Source: Amorphophallus konjac
Lineage: Eukaryota > Streptophyta > Magnoliopsida > Alismatales > Araceae
Assembly (NCBI GenBank): GCA_022559845.1
Contig: CM040127.1
Span: 31,396,708-31,460,707 of the forward strand
DNA: 64,000 nucleotides
Reading direction: 5' to 3'
Below, piece after piece: positions 1 through 10,510 of this stretch. Each line of letters starts with the position of its first letter. Position 1 is the first letter of the stretch. The notes below the pieces were generated by a model that was given only the letters and a program-made list of their open reading frames with translations, did not search any database and was not told the DNA's origin. Made by a program: the position numbers and the translations under genes.

Positions 1-877
1 AATGGGCCGGCGGGAACAAACCCAAAAACTCGTTCCACGCCCCGATCATCCACGGATGAGGGGGAAAACAAGGGGGAATCTCCCATATAACCCCTAGCAT
101 GCATCTACGCCCTCGAATCGGTCCGAAACGTGACGAGACGGTAGATCGGCACACAACCCCCAAAACATGGATTTTGCCCTACCCGACTCAAAAACGCCCC
201 TCTCGACCTCTCCTCGGCCTACAAATCACGGGGGACGATGGGATAAGCATGGGGATCCATCTCCCTACCTCAATGGAGCTAAAGCTCTGCCAAATCGCCG
301 CCGATCGCAAGAAAACGCTTGAAAACCCTCGTTCTTCCACGCTTCCCACAAGCTCTGCACGCCTCCATGATCACCACGCCACCACCGTCATCGCCGCGTC
401 GTCACCTCGTCACCGTCTGCAGTCGGGGAGAGGGTCACTGCCGCGTCCACGAGAGAGGGGGAAAGGAGGGGGCCAGTCGCTCACGGGAGGAAGAAGGAGG
501 AAGAAAGGAGAAGAAAGAGAAAGGAGAAGGGAAAAGGGAAAAGAAATGGGATTATATAGAAAATCTTGATTTTCTAAAAAATATGAAAAAATAGAAAAAT
601 ATACCGCCGCGATCGTTGGAACGTGCTGATCGTTGTGGTACCATTCCTGAGTAGGTGAACGACCCGGTTCACCCGCTACGGGGTTCCGTAGGTCCTGTCA
701 AGAAAAAACACGGGAAAACGCAGAACACGTTCCGGGACCTCCGAAACTGATCCAAATCGCACGGATCCGAATACGAAAGATGTCCGAAACATAATTTCAG
801 ACACAACGGAGTTAGACTCTTTGAGAAAATAGATCCGGGACCCGAAAAGAAGGATCCGAAGGGTCCGGGATATTACA
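1..877 (-). repeat. Partial left (3') LTR of the Tekay-like element
   Basis: Near-identical to 10519-11394. It ends in ...ggatattaca directly before a C-rich tract that is the polypurine tract on the minus strand. Only the last 877 bases of a roughly 3.2-kb LTR lie in the window. Open frames inside it (for example 99-569 on the plus strand) recur at 10837-11175 in the other LTR and have no protein-like features, so they are not called as genes. Confidence 0.92.
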
Positions 878-890
878 GCCCTCCCCCCTT
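878..890 (-). other. Polypurine tract (PPT)
   Basis: Read on the minus strand this is AAGGGGGGAGGGC, directly adjoining the 3' LTR, the expected place for plus-strand priming in LTR elements. Confidence 0.85.
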
Positions 891-946
891 AAATAAATTT
901 TGTCCTCAAAATTTAAAACAAAGCACAGGGGAAGAAAAAGGGGTAC

Positions 947-1351
947 TCACTCGAACAAAAAGGGGAACTGCTGACTCATCTCATCCTCACGCTCCCAAGA
1001 AGCCTCACCACCAGAGTGCCGCTGCCACACCACCTTAACCAACGGGATAACATTGTTCCGTAGGTGCTGCTCTCGTCGATCCTCAATACAAATATGGAAC
1101 TCCGGTAGAGACAGATAGGGAGTCACCTCGGGCCAAACCGAGTCCTCCAACACATGAGAAACATCGGGCAAATACTTCCTCAACATCAAGACATGGAACA
1201 CGTCATGCACCGCTGCAAACTCAGGAGGTAGCTGCAACCGATAAGCAACCTCGCCGATGCGTTCCACGATGAGGAAAGGACCAACATAGCGGGGACTCAG
1301 CTTCCCACGCTGTCCAAATCGCATCACTCCCTTCTTGGGAGAGACCCACAA
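947..1351 (-). pseudogene. Integrase C-terminus and chromodomain-like tail of Tekay-like pol
   Basis: The frame continues the integrase after an in-frame stop near 1382. It starts with the GPF region (YVGPFLIVERIGEVAYRLQL), then the HDVFHVLMLRKY linker, and ends with a chromodomain-type stretch containing NNVIPLVKVVWQ and ATWERE-like SWEREDEM. In chromoviruses this tail directs integration towards particular chromatin. The ORF ends at a natural-looking stop 60 bases before the PPT. It is in the same reading frame as the upstream pol pieces and is untranslatable as part of the polyprotein because of those upstream stops. Confidence 0.88.
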
Positions 1352-1384
1352 AAATACACGGTCACCGACCGCAAAATAGAGTGG

Positions 1385-2243
1385 CTACCTTCTCCGATCG
1401 GCATAGCTCTTCTGCCGACTCTGTGCCGCCAACATGTTCTGACGGGCCAGATGCACCACATCAATGCACTGCCGCACCAGCTCCGGTCCCGTCAGAACAC
1501 GCTCACCAACCTCTGACCAATCGAGTGGAGTCCGACACGGTCTCCCGTACAACACCTCATAAGGAGCCATCCCAATGCTCGAATGATAGCCGTTATTGTA
1601 GGTAAACTCCACCAACAGTAGATGGTGAATCCAACTCCCTTGCCATTATAGGCAACAAGATCTCAACATATCCTCTAACGTCTGAATGTTCCTCTCCGAC
1701 TGACCATCTGACTGAGGATGATACGCTGAGCTAAACGCCAACTCCGTGCCAAGAGCTCGTTGGAAACTCCTCCAGAATCTAGAAGTGAAACGCGAATCTC
1801 GATCGGACACAATGGAAATGGGAATTCCATGCAAAGGAACGATCCGCTCCACATAGAGACGAGCCAACTTGGTTACACTCCAGCTCACTTTGATCGGTAA
1901 CAACCGAGCCACTTTCGTCGGCCTATCCACCAGCAACCAAATGCTATCCTGCCCACTCGGAGTCCTCAGCAAACCCACCACAAAATCCGTGGTCACGTGG
2001 TCCCATTTCCACGCGGGAACCTCCAAGGGCTGGAGAGTACCTCCTGGTCGTTGATGCTCCGCCTTCACATGCTGGCAGGTCAGGCATCGGGCCACATACT
2101 CGGAAATATCTCTCTTCATGCTTGGCCACCAGAACAGCCTCTTCAAGTTTCGATACATCTTCATCGCGCCCGGGTGTACAGTGTACCGACTCCCATGAGC
2201 CTCCCGTAACACCCCACGTCTCACCTGCTCCTCGGCTAGGACG
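1385..2243 (-). pseudogene. Integrase core (HHCC zinc domain and DDE) of Tekay-like pol
   Basis: The reading begins at the nested solo LTR. The HHCC zinc-binding part is intact (HGSRYTVH ... ARCLTCQ). The catalytic triad is also visible: D in DHVTTDFVVG, D in IVSDRDSRFTS and E in SDGQSERNIQ. An in-frame stop at 1643-1645 and another just before 1385 break the frame; there is no frameshift. When the 2384-base solo LTR and one copy of its 5-base TSD are subtracted, this frame joins the RNase H side as FRGRLYVLAEEQ, the usual sequence ahead of the HHCC domain. Function would be cDNA integration; this copy is dead. Confidence 0.9.
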
Positions 2244-2248
2244 TACAG
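2244..2248. other. Target-site duplication TACAG (left)
   Basis: TACAG directly before TGTGACGACC; the same five bases follow the other end of the solo LTR at 4633-4637. Confidence 0.92.
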
Positions 2249-4632
2249 TGTGACGACCCAGAGCGCCAGATACCGATATATCGATAACATCGATACACCT
2301 ATACCAGGAACTTGGGAAGTCACCCAAGAGGCTGATGAGGCCCCTGAAGGGTTTGTGAAGTTTGTCGAGGGGATGCATAACGAATTGCAATCACAAGCGC
2401 GCATATTAGATTTAAGCAATAAAATTTAGCAGGAGAGCGGAAGCAATTACAAAATAAACAGAGTGCTAAATATATAACTAGTCCAGAGGCACAAAAGTGC
2501 AGTCCAAAAGTACAACTACACGGGGCATACCCCGGCAAAAGTACAACAGAAGGCCCAAAAAGGCGACCCGTCTACTGCTGGCAGCTAAGAACGCTCTCCG
2601 AGTACACGCGAAACTCCGGGAGACGGCGGGCGCGACTCACCTGAAAGAAGAAGGGTGAGTCACAGCCAGACTCAGTAGGGGTCACGCGGATCCCTACCTC
2701 GTGCTAAACAAGCATACATGCAAAAGTAAAGGCAATTAGAGCATGCATTTAATTAAATAACAGGCAATGGCATGAATAACTAATCACAATAAAGCTGTAA
2801 AATCTAACTAAACAGATATAACAGCTAATACATGCCAAAAATGAGTAAGTCTAAACAACTAAAACTAAATCTACCAGTAGAATATGCCTCAACTAATCAA
2901 AGCCACAGGGAACAAGACAACCACTGGGAACAGAAACCAGATGCGTCCACTGACAGCTTACACTGCGTCTCAAGCACTCGCAGTCGGTAACACGACAAGC
3001 TGAGCGCGTAAACAGTACCAAACCAAGTGACCAGTCAGAGTGACACTCGTCAGTGTCAGTCCACAGCCTCTGACAACGTGTGCACACACTGACTCTCGCC
3101 TGAGCCAGGCCCTCTAGCTAGATTTCTCCCTTGGAAGGACGCTACCATTGGCGAGGAGCCCACGGTACTAGCTTAAAAACCGTGTAATGGGAACACCCCT
3201 CCGCTATCCCCAAGCGGGTCGGCACTCAACAGACCTTAGGGCTACAACAGTGGCTCCATTGCAAGGAAAGAAAAGCTACTCTAATTGGATCTACAAACAT
3301 GCCATTATATTATAAAATAACTCAACATGGCATATAAATATTATGGAAAGCATAAAGAATAGGCCGGCAACTTTTTGAAACTGACAGGCGTGTGGCGGTC
3401 TGCTGCGACCGCGTCACAGGCGTGTAACGGTCGGGGACTGGCGCGTTACATCGACTGTGACGCGTCCGCCCCCGGCCGTCACAGCCACCGAAGCCGAACG
3501 AATCCACAACGATCAAACAGGGTGTAACGGTCGGCGACCACGCCGTCACAGAGCCTGACGGTCTGGGGTGGGCGCGTTACATCAATCGTGACGCGTCCGC
3601 CCCTGGCCGTTAGAGCCACCAGAGGCCAAAACAACTAACAGTTTTTCAAATTGTTCACAGGCGGTGTAACGCGCTCACGCCGGCGCGTTAGAGCACCCTG
3701 ACGGCCGGCCGACTGGCCGTCAGGTTAACCGCCATACCGGGTCAACAGAAAACAACACAAGTGTAACGGTCGGGAGCCTGACCGTTACACACGCTGTGAC
3801 GCCCCTCCAAAGGGCCGTTACAGTTCTGTAACGCGTCCCCTAAGGACCGTTACGGGTGTGACGGTTCCTGGAAGGACCGTCACACCGTCTGGGTTACGGA
3901 CGGGTTATATTTGAAAGTGGGTTCCCTCCCGGGCGACCGGAATCGCCGGGTAACAACGAAAACCTGTCAAACCACACGTCCTAAACAACATAATACCAAC
4001 AAAATAACCACATGCAATGCCCACAATGGATTATACATGAAGAACAAGCTTAAACCCCTAAAAATGAAAAATCACCATTATGCATGCCACATGAGCTCAA
4101 ACAAGAAAACATGCTACAGGAAATGATCCTAGCGAGTTCAGGATTCCATCCCCCTACCTCGTTCAAGCCGAAACAGCCGATTAGGCCACATGCAAGGTAA
4201 GGGCACCTTCGAGCCTTCTCGCTCCGTCTCGCTCCCACGAGCCACGAATCACGCCATAGTGGGTATCAACGCGTTCCTCTCAACGCGAGGAATCCACCGG
4301 CACCTTCCACGCCTCGAACCGCTGTCGAAACGCATGGATCCCAAGGAGAGGGGAGATGGGCGATCGGACGAGAGAGAGAGGGCGTGAGGGTGAGATCGAG
4401 ATCGACGAGGGGAGAGAGAGGGGGTGAGGGATTAAAGGAAAAAAAGATTAATATATATAATATATTTATTATATATAAAAATCTTATTTTCCAAACTTAA
4501 AACCTCAATTAAATCCAATTAAATCCGAAAAAATACTAGAAAAATTCCTAAAAATCCAGGAAAATAGCCGAAAATTCCAAAATGAGTTCTAGATCCGAAC
4601 CACTAAGGATCCATTAAGGCACGGGCCTCACA
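2249..4632 (-). mobile_element. Solo LTR (2384 bp) of a related Tekay-like family, nested in pol
   Basis: Starts TGTGACGACC and ends GGGCCTCACA (TG...CA) with perfect 5-base TSDs and no internal domain, so it is a solo LTR left by LTR-LTR recombination. It is related to the host element's own LTR: both begin TGT(A/G)ACGACC and share blocks such as the one around 2508-2535 / 8403-8430 (acaactacacggg(g/a)catacccc) and ggatgcgtccactga at 2940 / 8729. The rest has diverged, so it represents a sister family. Orientation is the same (minus) as the host. It contains an array of short palindromes at 3370-3900 and an AT-dinucleotide tract near 4449-4480. Confidence 0.93.
3370..3900. repeat. Array of TAACGGTC / GACCGTTA palindromes within the solo LTR
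   Basis: The motif gtgtaacggtcgg and its complement recur roughly every 30-45 bases, often as head-to-head pairs that can fold into stems (for example gtaacggtc ... gaccgttac, and tgacgcgtccgcccc repeated). The array has no coding sense. A structurally similar array with a different core lies in the host element's LTR at 10090-10510. Confidence 0.8.
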
Positions 4633-4637
4633 TACAG
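4633..4637. other. Target-site duplication TACAG (right)
   Basis: Second copy of TACAG, adjoining the end of the solo LTR. Confidence 0.92.
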
Positions 4638-5450
4638 CCTACCACGGAATCTCACAGCTCCGTCCTCGCCGTAGTCCACATCAGCAAAAGCAAAGATCCG
4701 GGGTAACTCAGGGTCTGCACGCTGAGCATCTGTCACCTGGCGACGAATCGCAGGCGTGACAGCTAAGCTCACGAGAACAGCTTACCCGGGCTCCTGGGGA
4801 ACCTTAAGCCAAAATGTCATGGCCGGCACCTGTTCCCAGAGCCTCCACTTCCTCATCGTCATAGCGCTGACCACAACCTTCCTACTCAAGACATCGGCAA
4901 CGACATTCATCTTGCCCGGCTGATAAGACAGGGTGAAGTCATAATCCTTCATATACTCCATCCATCGCCTCTGCCTGAGGTTGAGGTCCTTCTGAGTGAA
5001 CACATATCTCAAACTCTGATGGTCTGTGAACACCTCAAACTTCTCACCGTACAGACAATACCTCCAAATCTTCAATGCAAAGATCACAGCCGCTAACTCA
5101 AGATCATGGGTAGGGTAGTTCTCCTCATGGGACTTTAGCTGCCGAGATGCATAAGCCACCACTCTACCGTGCTGCATCAGCACAGCACCCAACCCAATCT
5201 CGGAAGCATCTGTACACACCACAAAACCTCCCGATCCAGAAGGTAATACCAACACTAGTGCCGATGTGAGCAACCACCTAAGCTCCATAAAGCTCTGCTC
5301 ACACTCACTAGTCCAGACAAATGGTACATCCTTCCGCGTAAGCCTGGTCATCGGGGCTGCAACATGAGAAAAATCCTGAATTAACCTCAGGTAATAGCCT
5401 GCAAGCCCCAAGAAACTCTGAATCTCCATCACGGACCTTGACCTTGGCCA
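4638..5450 (-). pseudogene. RNase H domain of Tekay-like pol
   Basis: The domain would degrade the RNA strand of the RNA-DNA hybrid in the virus-like particle. In the 216-residue open part (4782-5432) the acidic residues are visible: D75 in [13 protein letters not shown]112 in DLELAAV and D137 in FTDHQSLRY. The connection region ahead of it contains [16 protein letters not shown]. An in-frame stop at 4779-4781 and another at about 5448-5450 interrupt it. The sequence after the first stop (to 4638) continues without frameshift to the solo LTR. Confidence 0.9.
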
Positions 5451-6428
5451 CTACATCACTGCCTCGACCTTGGCTGGATCTACGAAAATACCATCACCAG
5501 AAATCACGTGCCCCAAAAAGTGCACCTCGTGAAGCCAAAACTCACACTTGCTGAGTTTAGCATACAACTGGTGATCTCGCAAAGTCTGCAACACAACCCT
5601 TAAATGATACGCATGCTCATCTGCAGACTGCGAATAAACAAGGATGTCGTCCACAAACACAACCACGAACTGGTCCAAGTAGGGACAGAACACCCTCTGC
5701 ATCAAATCCATAAACGCTACGGGGGCATTGGTGAGCCCAAACGGCATCACCAAAAACTCATAATGCCCGTATCTCGAGCTGAACGCCGTCTTCTCCATGC
5801 CAGACTCTCGAATCCGCAACTGATAATAACCGGACCATAAATCAATCCGCGAGAACACTTGAGCAGACTGAAGCTGGTCGAATAAGTCATCAATCCGCGG
5901 CAACGGATACTTGTTCTTAACAGTCACCTCATTCAGCTGTCGGTAGTCAATGCACAACCTCAGACTAACATCCTTCTTCTTCACGAACAACACTGGCGCA
6001 CCCCAAGGGGAAAAGCTAGGACGAATGTACCCCTTGGCCAGCAACTCCTGCAACTGCGCCCTCAACTCTCTCAACTCAGCGGGAGCCATACGGTAAGGAG
6101 GCTTCGACAAAGGTCCCGTACCAAGCATAATCTCGATCATAAAATCAATCTCCCACTGGGGAGGCAATCCAGGTAGGCCCTCGGGAAAAACATCAGGAAA
6201 CTCGCACACCACCGGAATGTTCTCCACATCCGGCTCCGACTGATCCACCGCGACCACAGAAGCGAGAAAACCCTGACAACCCGCATCAAGCAAACGACGA
6301 GCCCTAATAGCCGAAATAAGAAAACGGGAAGAGGAAGACCTAATACCTTGGAAATAGAAGGTGGGTCCACGAAGTCACCGGAAATAAACCCTCTTCGAGC
6401 CACAATCCACCAAAGCATAATGTGTCTC
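5451..6428 (-). pseudogene. Reverse transcriptase domain of Tekay-like pol
   Basis: An open stretch of 280 residues (5451-6293) holds all RT blocks: [11 protein letters not shown], the [12 protein letters not shown] block, [33 protein letters not shown] (catalytic Asp 151), [12 protein letters not shown], and the active-site FVDDILVYS at residues 213-221. It makes the cDNA copy. Between protease and RT, stops at 6429-6431 and near 6381 break the polyprotein; both look like TGG or CGA codons changed by single transitions. RT itself is uninterrupted and would be a good phylogenetic marker. Confidence 0.93.
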
Positions 6429-6431
6429 GAG

Positions 6432-6779
6432 TCAATCCATGCCCAAAATCACATCAAAGTCCTGAAGTGGCAACGCATAAAGCCTGGCCGGCAAACTCCG
6501 CCCTTCAACCCACACAGGAACCTCATCAAAACAATACGGAGTGATCATAAAATCACCAGAAGATAACTCCACTGCCAAATCACAGGACAACTGGGTCACA
6601 TACTCCTCAATACTCAGCACGAAATCCTCCGAAATAAACGAATGAGACGTACCAGAATCAAACAAAACTCGAGCCGCACAACCCAAAATCCTAACGGTAC
6701 CTTCCACGAGCTGTGACGCCACTGCCTCTGCCTTGGTCATGTGTGTAATCTGGCCTCGGGACCTCTGCTTACCTCCCAC
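6432..6779 (-). pseudogene. Aspartic protease domain of Tekay-like pol
   Basis: A 115-residue open piece with a retropepsin signature VLFDSGTSHSFIS (Asp 41) and ILGMD at its end, the usual protease boundaries in chromoviruses. It would cut the gag-pol polyprotein. The frame is continuous with gag upstream, with two stops between them (TAA at 6855-6857 and a TAG about 35 bases further downstream on the minus strand, each one transition from a Gln codon). Confidence 0.88.
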
Positions 6780-6857
6780 ACTCGCTGACCTGGGTAGCGG
6801 CGGATACTGCCCCTGCTGCTGCCTCTACTGCTGAGGGTACTGCTGCAGCGGAGGAAA

Positions 6858-7226
6858 TTACTGTTGTTGCGGCCTCTGAGGACAGTCACGCGCCATATGC
6901 CCTGGCTGGTCACACCTGAAACATATCATAGGCGCCGTGCACTGCCTGCCTGGATGTGACTCGCCACATCGGGGACACAATCCCCACGATCCACCCACTG
7001 ATCCCTGACGCTGAAAAGGGACCGGCTGCTGTACACTGCCCGAAGACGCCTGCCTCTGATCCTTGCGCTTCTTACCAAAGCCCTTCTTGAGAAACTTCTT
7101 GAACTTGGAGCCAAAAGATGCAAATCCTACTGCTGACGCTGTCGGTGTCGACGCTCCCGAACTACCCACAGTATGCTGGAAAGTGCTCTGATGCTGGGTA
7201 GCCGTGTGCTGACTACGGCCTGACTG
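6858..7226 (-). pseudogene. Nucleocapsid zinc knuckle part of Tekay-like gag
   Basis: A basic stretch (FKKFLKKGFGKKRKDQ) is followed by a CCHC zinc knuckle, CFRCDQPGHMARDC, near the end, which binds the genomic RNA. It is in the same frame as the capsid part, from which a single TAA at 7227-7229 separates it. Confidence 0.88.
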
Positions 7227-7229
7227 GGA

Positions 7230-7985
7230 TTACCCCTGGCCTCCCGGTCCTCGGACCTTCTGCATATCCAACTCCAAAGATGCCGCCACATGAGACGCTG
7301 TCTTCAAATCAGTAGCAGCGTTCGCCATCAAAAGGTGCCTCAACTCCTGCCTCAAATCCTGCACAAACTGCTCGGTCTTCACTCCCTCGTGCTCCATGAT
7401 ATGGGGAGCATAACGGCCTAACTCCATAAACCGAGCCCTGTACTGCAACACTGACATGTCGCCCTGAACCAGCTCCAAAAACTGACGCATCTTCTGCGTA
7501 CCAACATAGGATGGACAGTAAGTACGCTCGAAGACCGTAACAAAGTCCTTCCACACGACCTCCTGAAGTGGACGAGACTGAAAGGACGTCTTCCACTCCG
7601 AAGACCACCAATCTCGAGCCGTACCCTGCAACTGGTTACAGGCCAACATCACCATGTCCTCCACAGCACAACGCATGGAACTGAACACTCTCTCCATCTC
7701 ATCAAGCCATCTCCTGGCCACATCGGGATCTGGCTGGCCCTGATAATAGGGTGGGTGAAACTGTAATAAGTCCCTCACATCACGATTGGGTCCACCCCGA
7801 GCCGACGAGCCCTCGCCAGCATCACCGCCAAACTGCTGAGCCATGGCCTGAAATATACTCCGAAAGAAATCATCGGCCCCCGGAACTCTCGCTGCATCCC
7901 ATGCCTGGGTGGTAACTGGTGGCACTTTGCTCTGCTCCTCTGTCGACTGTCCCTGCTGAGAGCGAGTCCTCCGCCTCGGTGCCAT
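7230..7985 (-). pseudogene. Capsid part of Tekay-like gag
   Basis: 251 residues starting MAPRRRTRSQQ. The retrotransposon gag domain covers about residues 80-195 (ARRWLDEMERVF, ARDWWSSEWK, VFERTYCPSYVG, YRARFMELGRYAP). It forms the virus-like particle. This start is chosen because it is the first ATG after the leader, 150 bases downstream of the primer binding site on the minus strand. A TAA follows residue 251; the rest of gag continues in frame. Confidence 0.9.
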
Positions 7986-8134
7986 ACTCGCCTACTGCAA
8001 ACAGACGGAAGACACGAGAAACGGTGAAATCAATAAAACACACGGTGCCCTAAGCCAGTGCCGACTGTACATCATCATTGTGGACTAGTGGACCACTGCA
8101 ACTATTTACGATTCTTATATATATTTACAACTGT
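7986..8134 (-). other. Leader between primer binding site and gag
   Basis: About 150 bases of untranslated leader; no other structure recognised. Confidence 0.6.
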
Positions 8135-8146
8135 GCTCTAATACCA
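8135..8146 (-). other. Primer binding site (initiator tRNA-Met type)
   Basis: On the minus strand this reads TGGTATTAGAGC, one transition away from the TGGTATCAGAGC typical of elements primed by initiator methionine tRNA. It lies two bases from the LTR. Confidence 0.88.
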
Positions 8147-9043
8147 ACTGTAACGACCTGAAATCTGAACACTGGGAAGGCCCGATAGCCTGAATCTCGA
8201 ACCGCCACCCACGAGCCCGAAGACTCGGAAGGGTTGAAAGGATGGTGTGGAGATACACAAGAATCTAAAATAATTACAGAGCTACGCAGATTAAATGAAT
8301 TAAGCAGGAAGTAATTAATAACATTAATTAAATTACATGGTCCACAAAATAACAGTAGTCTAAAAAGACAGTAGTCCACAACTAGTACAGTCCAAAGAAA
8401 AGTACAACTACACGGGACATACCCCGGAACTGACAACTGGCAACTAACCATGGGCACCTGAACCACGTGGAGCCTCTGAAGCGCTCCCCTGAAGTCTCGT
8501 CTCACCTGAAACACGGTGAAAACACGCAGGGAATGAGTCTCAAAACACAAGGCTCGGTATGGATCATCCGGCCCCCACCTCGCAAACCGAGAAGCTGTGC
8601 GAAAAGTAACTATAAGCTACTAAGACGACTAGTACCAAACACACGGCATGAAAATCGAGATAACTCGTCAAAAGCCAAAGAGTCACTACCATACAAAGAT
8701 AGGAGTACCAACCCACTAGAAGCAAGGCCGGATGCGTCCACTGATGACTTAAACCGCGCCTCGGGTGTCCCCCTCGACCCCTGGTGGAACGGGGACACTG
8801 TACTAGTAACTACAGAATAAGTGACTAGCTGGGGTCGCACTCGTTAGCGCGGGTCCAATCGCCCCCAACCACGTGTGCACACACAGACCGCACATCCCTA
8901 GTCTGGCCCTCTGACTGGTTTTTCCCTCAGCCGGACTCTGGCTGCAAGACGTGGGGCCCAACGGAAATCAGTCTACAAACCGTCTCTCGGGGTAGCCTCA
9001 TCACCACTCCCTGGTGGGACTACTCGCGTGTCGGAAGGCTATG

Positions 9044-9150
9044 ACTAGTGGAGGGTCACTGAAGGAGCAGTGACGCGGCGGCGACGTGGAAGACGGATCG
9101 ACGGCACTCTAGGACACGAACAGGACGGATAGGTTGCTACCTCACGCAGC
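9044..9150 (+). repeat. Inverted repeat arm, partner of 9775-9878
   Basis: About 75-100 bases are complementary to 9775-9878: a core of tgacgcggcggcga(c/t)gtgg and gaagacggatcgacggcact is nearly identical in the reverse complement of the other arm. The spacer is about 620 bases and contains the minus-strand TATA box. Confidence 0.8.
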
Positions 9151-9774
9151 TCGGCCTCACGTCGGACGGTCTCACACCGGGCGACGCTCATCCTCACAAA
9201 AGAGAAAAGAGAGAAGGGAGAAAGCACAAGGTAAAACACCTTAGATATCAAACTTTCATTCATACAACATATCATATGTAACAAGCATTGGCCTCCTATT
9301 TATAGGAATGTCCCATTACATCCATACCTTCCATATTTCCTTTATTTGCATATCTATCCTAGCCTAATAAAACAAAGGCCACCAACCCACTATTGACTTA
9401 TGGGTTTAATGTAATTGAAATACAATAACTTTTGACCAACCTTGCCTAATAAAACAAAAGTAAATACATGTAGTAAAACATGTATTTTACACACATACAA
9501 ATACTCAATACTCAAAGATATAAATACACACAAGTAGAACTACTCAGTATGCCGGGTCTTCAATCGAGTCTCCGAGCCATAAGCTCGGAGCAGTCGGTGC
9601 GGTGCGGCGTCGGCTCCTAGTAGTGGGCCCGGTAGTGGACCCGGTGTCCCCACCAACCCTCCCGGGACGGCTGGAACTCGACTCCGTCGAGTAAGGGGGA
9701 ACACTGCTGTGGTAGTGCTCCAGCAGATCTGGGGCGAGACGCTGGAGATCTTCCCGGATGATACAGGAATCATC

Positions 9775-9878
9775 AGAAGGTGGGTAGTTATCCGTCCCGT
9801 CCTGTTCGCGTCCCGGTAGTGCCGTCGATCCGTCTTCCACATCGCCGCCGCGTCAAGCAGACTCTCTAGTCAACGGAA
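9775..9878 (-). repeat. Inverted repeat arm, partner of 9044-9150
   Basis: Second arm of the inverted repeat inside the right LTR. Similarity fades towards gactag on the outer side and ggata on the inner side. No clean TSD was found outside the arms. Confidence 0.8.
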
Positions 9879-10089
9879 AACAACGTCTAAACCGGACAGA
9901 GTACAAGGGCCGCTCCTCGTACTGACACCGACTCACGGTGACACAAGCCGAGAACACCAACTCCCGGGATCCCACGGCACCCTCACGTGTGGCCCCCACA
10001 TGATGTCCGGCATCAGTCATATCACGGGTTAACACGCGGATCGAGATCCACTCACCCCGGACTCGAATCGGTAAAACATAACTCCGGTC

Positions 10090-10510
10090 GAACATAGATC
10101 TCTGGCGGTCCACCTTTGGGCCGCCACAGAGTCTGGCGGTCCAGAATTGGACCGCCACAAGGACTGTAGCAGTCCAACAATGGGCCGCCACACCCTGGGT
10201 TGCGAAAGAAATGGCGGTCCTACCTCGGTCCGCCACAAGGATGAGACGGGCGTACCTTCGGCCGCCACACCCCAAAAATTCCCAACGGTCGAAAACCAAC
10301 GGTCGAAAATCAACGGTCAACTCGCCCTCTGGCGGTCTGACCCTCAGCCGCCACATCTTCTGGCTGTTTATCATGCAGTCGCCAAAAGACATGGGGACCT
10401 ACCGACAAAACAGTGCCCTGTGGCGCACCCACCTTGGGCCGCCACAGGCTCTGGCGCACCTACCCTGGGCCGCCAAAGGCTCTGGCGGTCACTGGAAGGA
10501 CCGCCAAATC
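10090..10510. repeat. Array of TGGCGGTCC / GGACCGCCA palindromes in the right LTR
   Basis: At least eight inverted pairs of ctggcggtcc ... ggaccgccaca or close variants (tctggcggtccacctttgg, then gccgccacag; tctggcggtccagaattgg, then accgccacaa; variants with gcgcacc). Each pair is about 30-40 bases and can form a short stem. Confidence 0.82.

Noticed and set aside
99..594. Open frames of 91-156 codons on the plus strand, with counterparts near 10837-11175
   Set aside because: They lie in the LTR, differ between the two LTR copies and are Arg/Lys/Glu-rich from purine-rich DNA; no domain seen.
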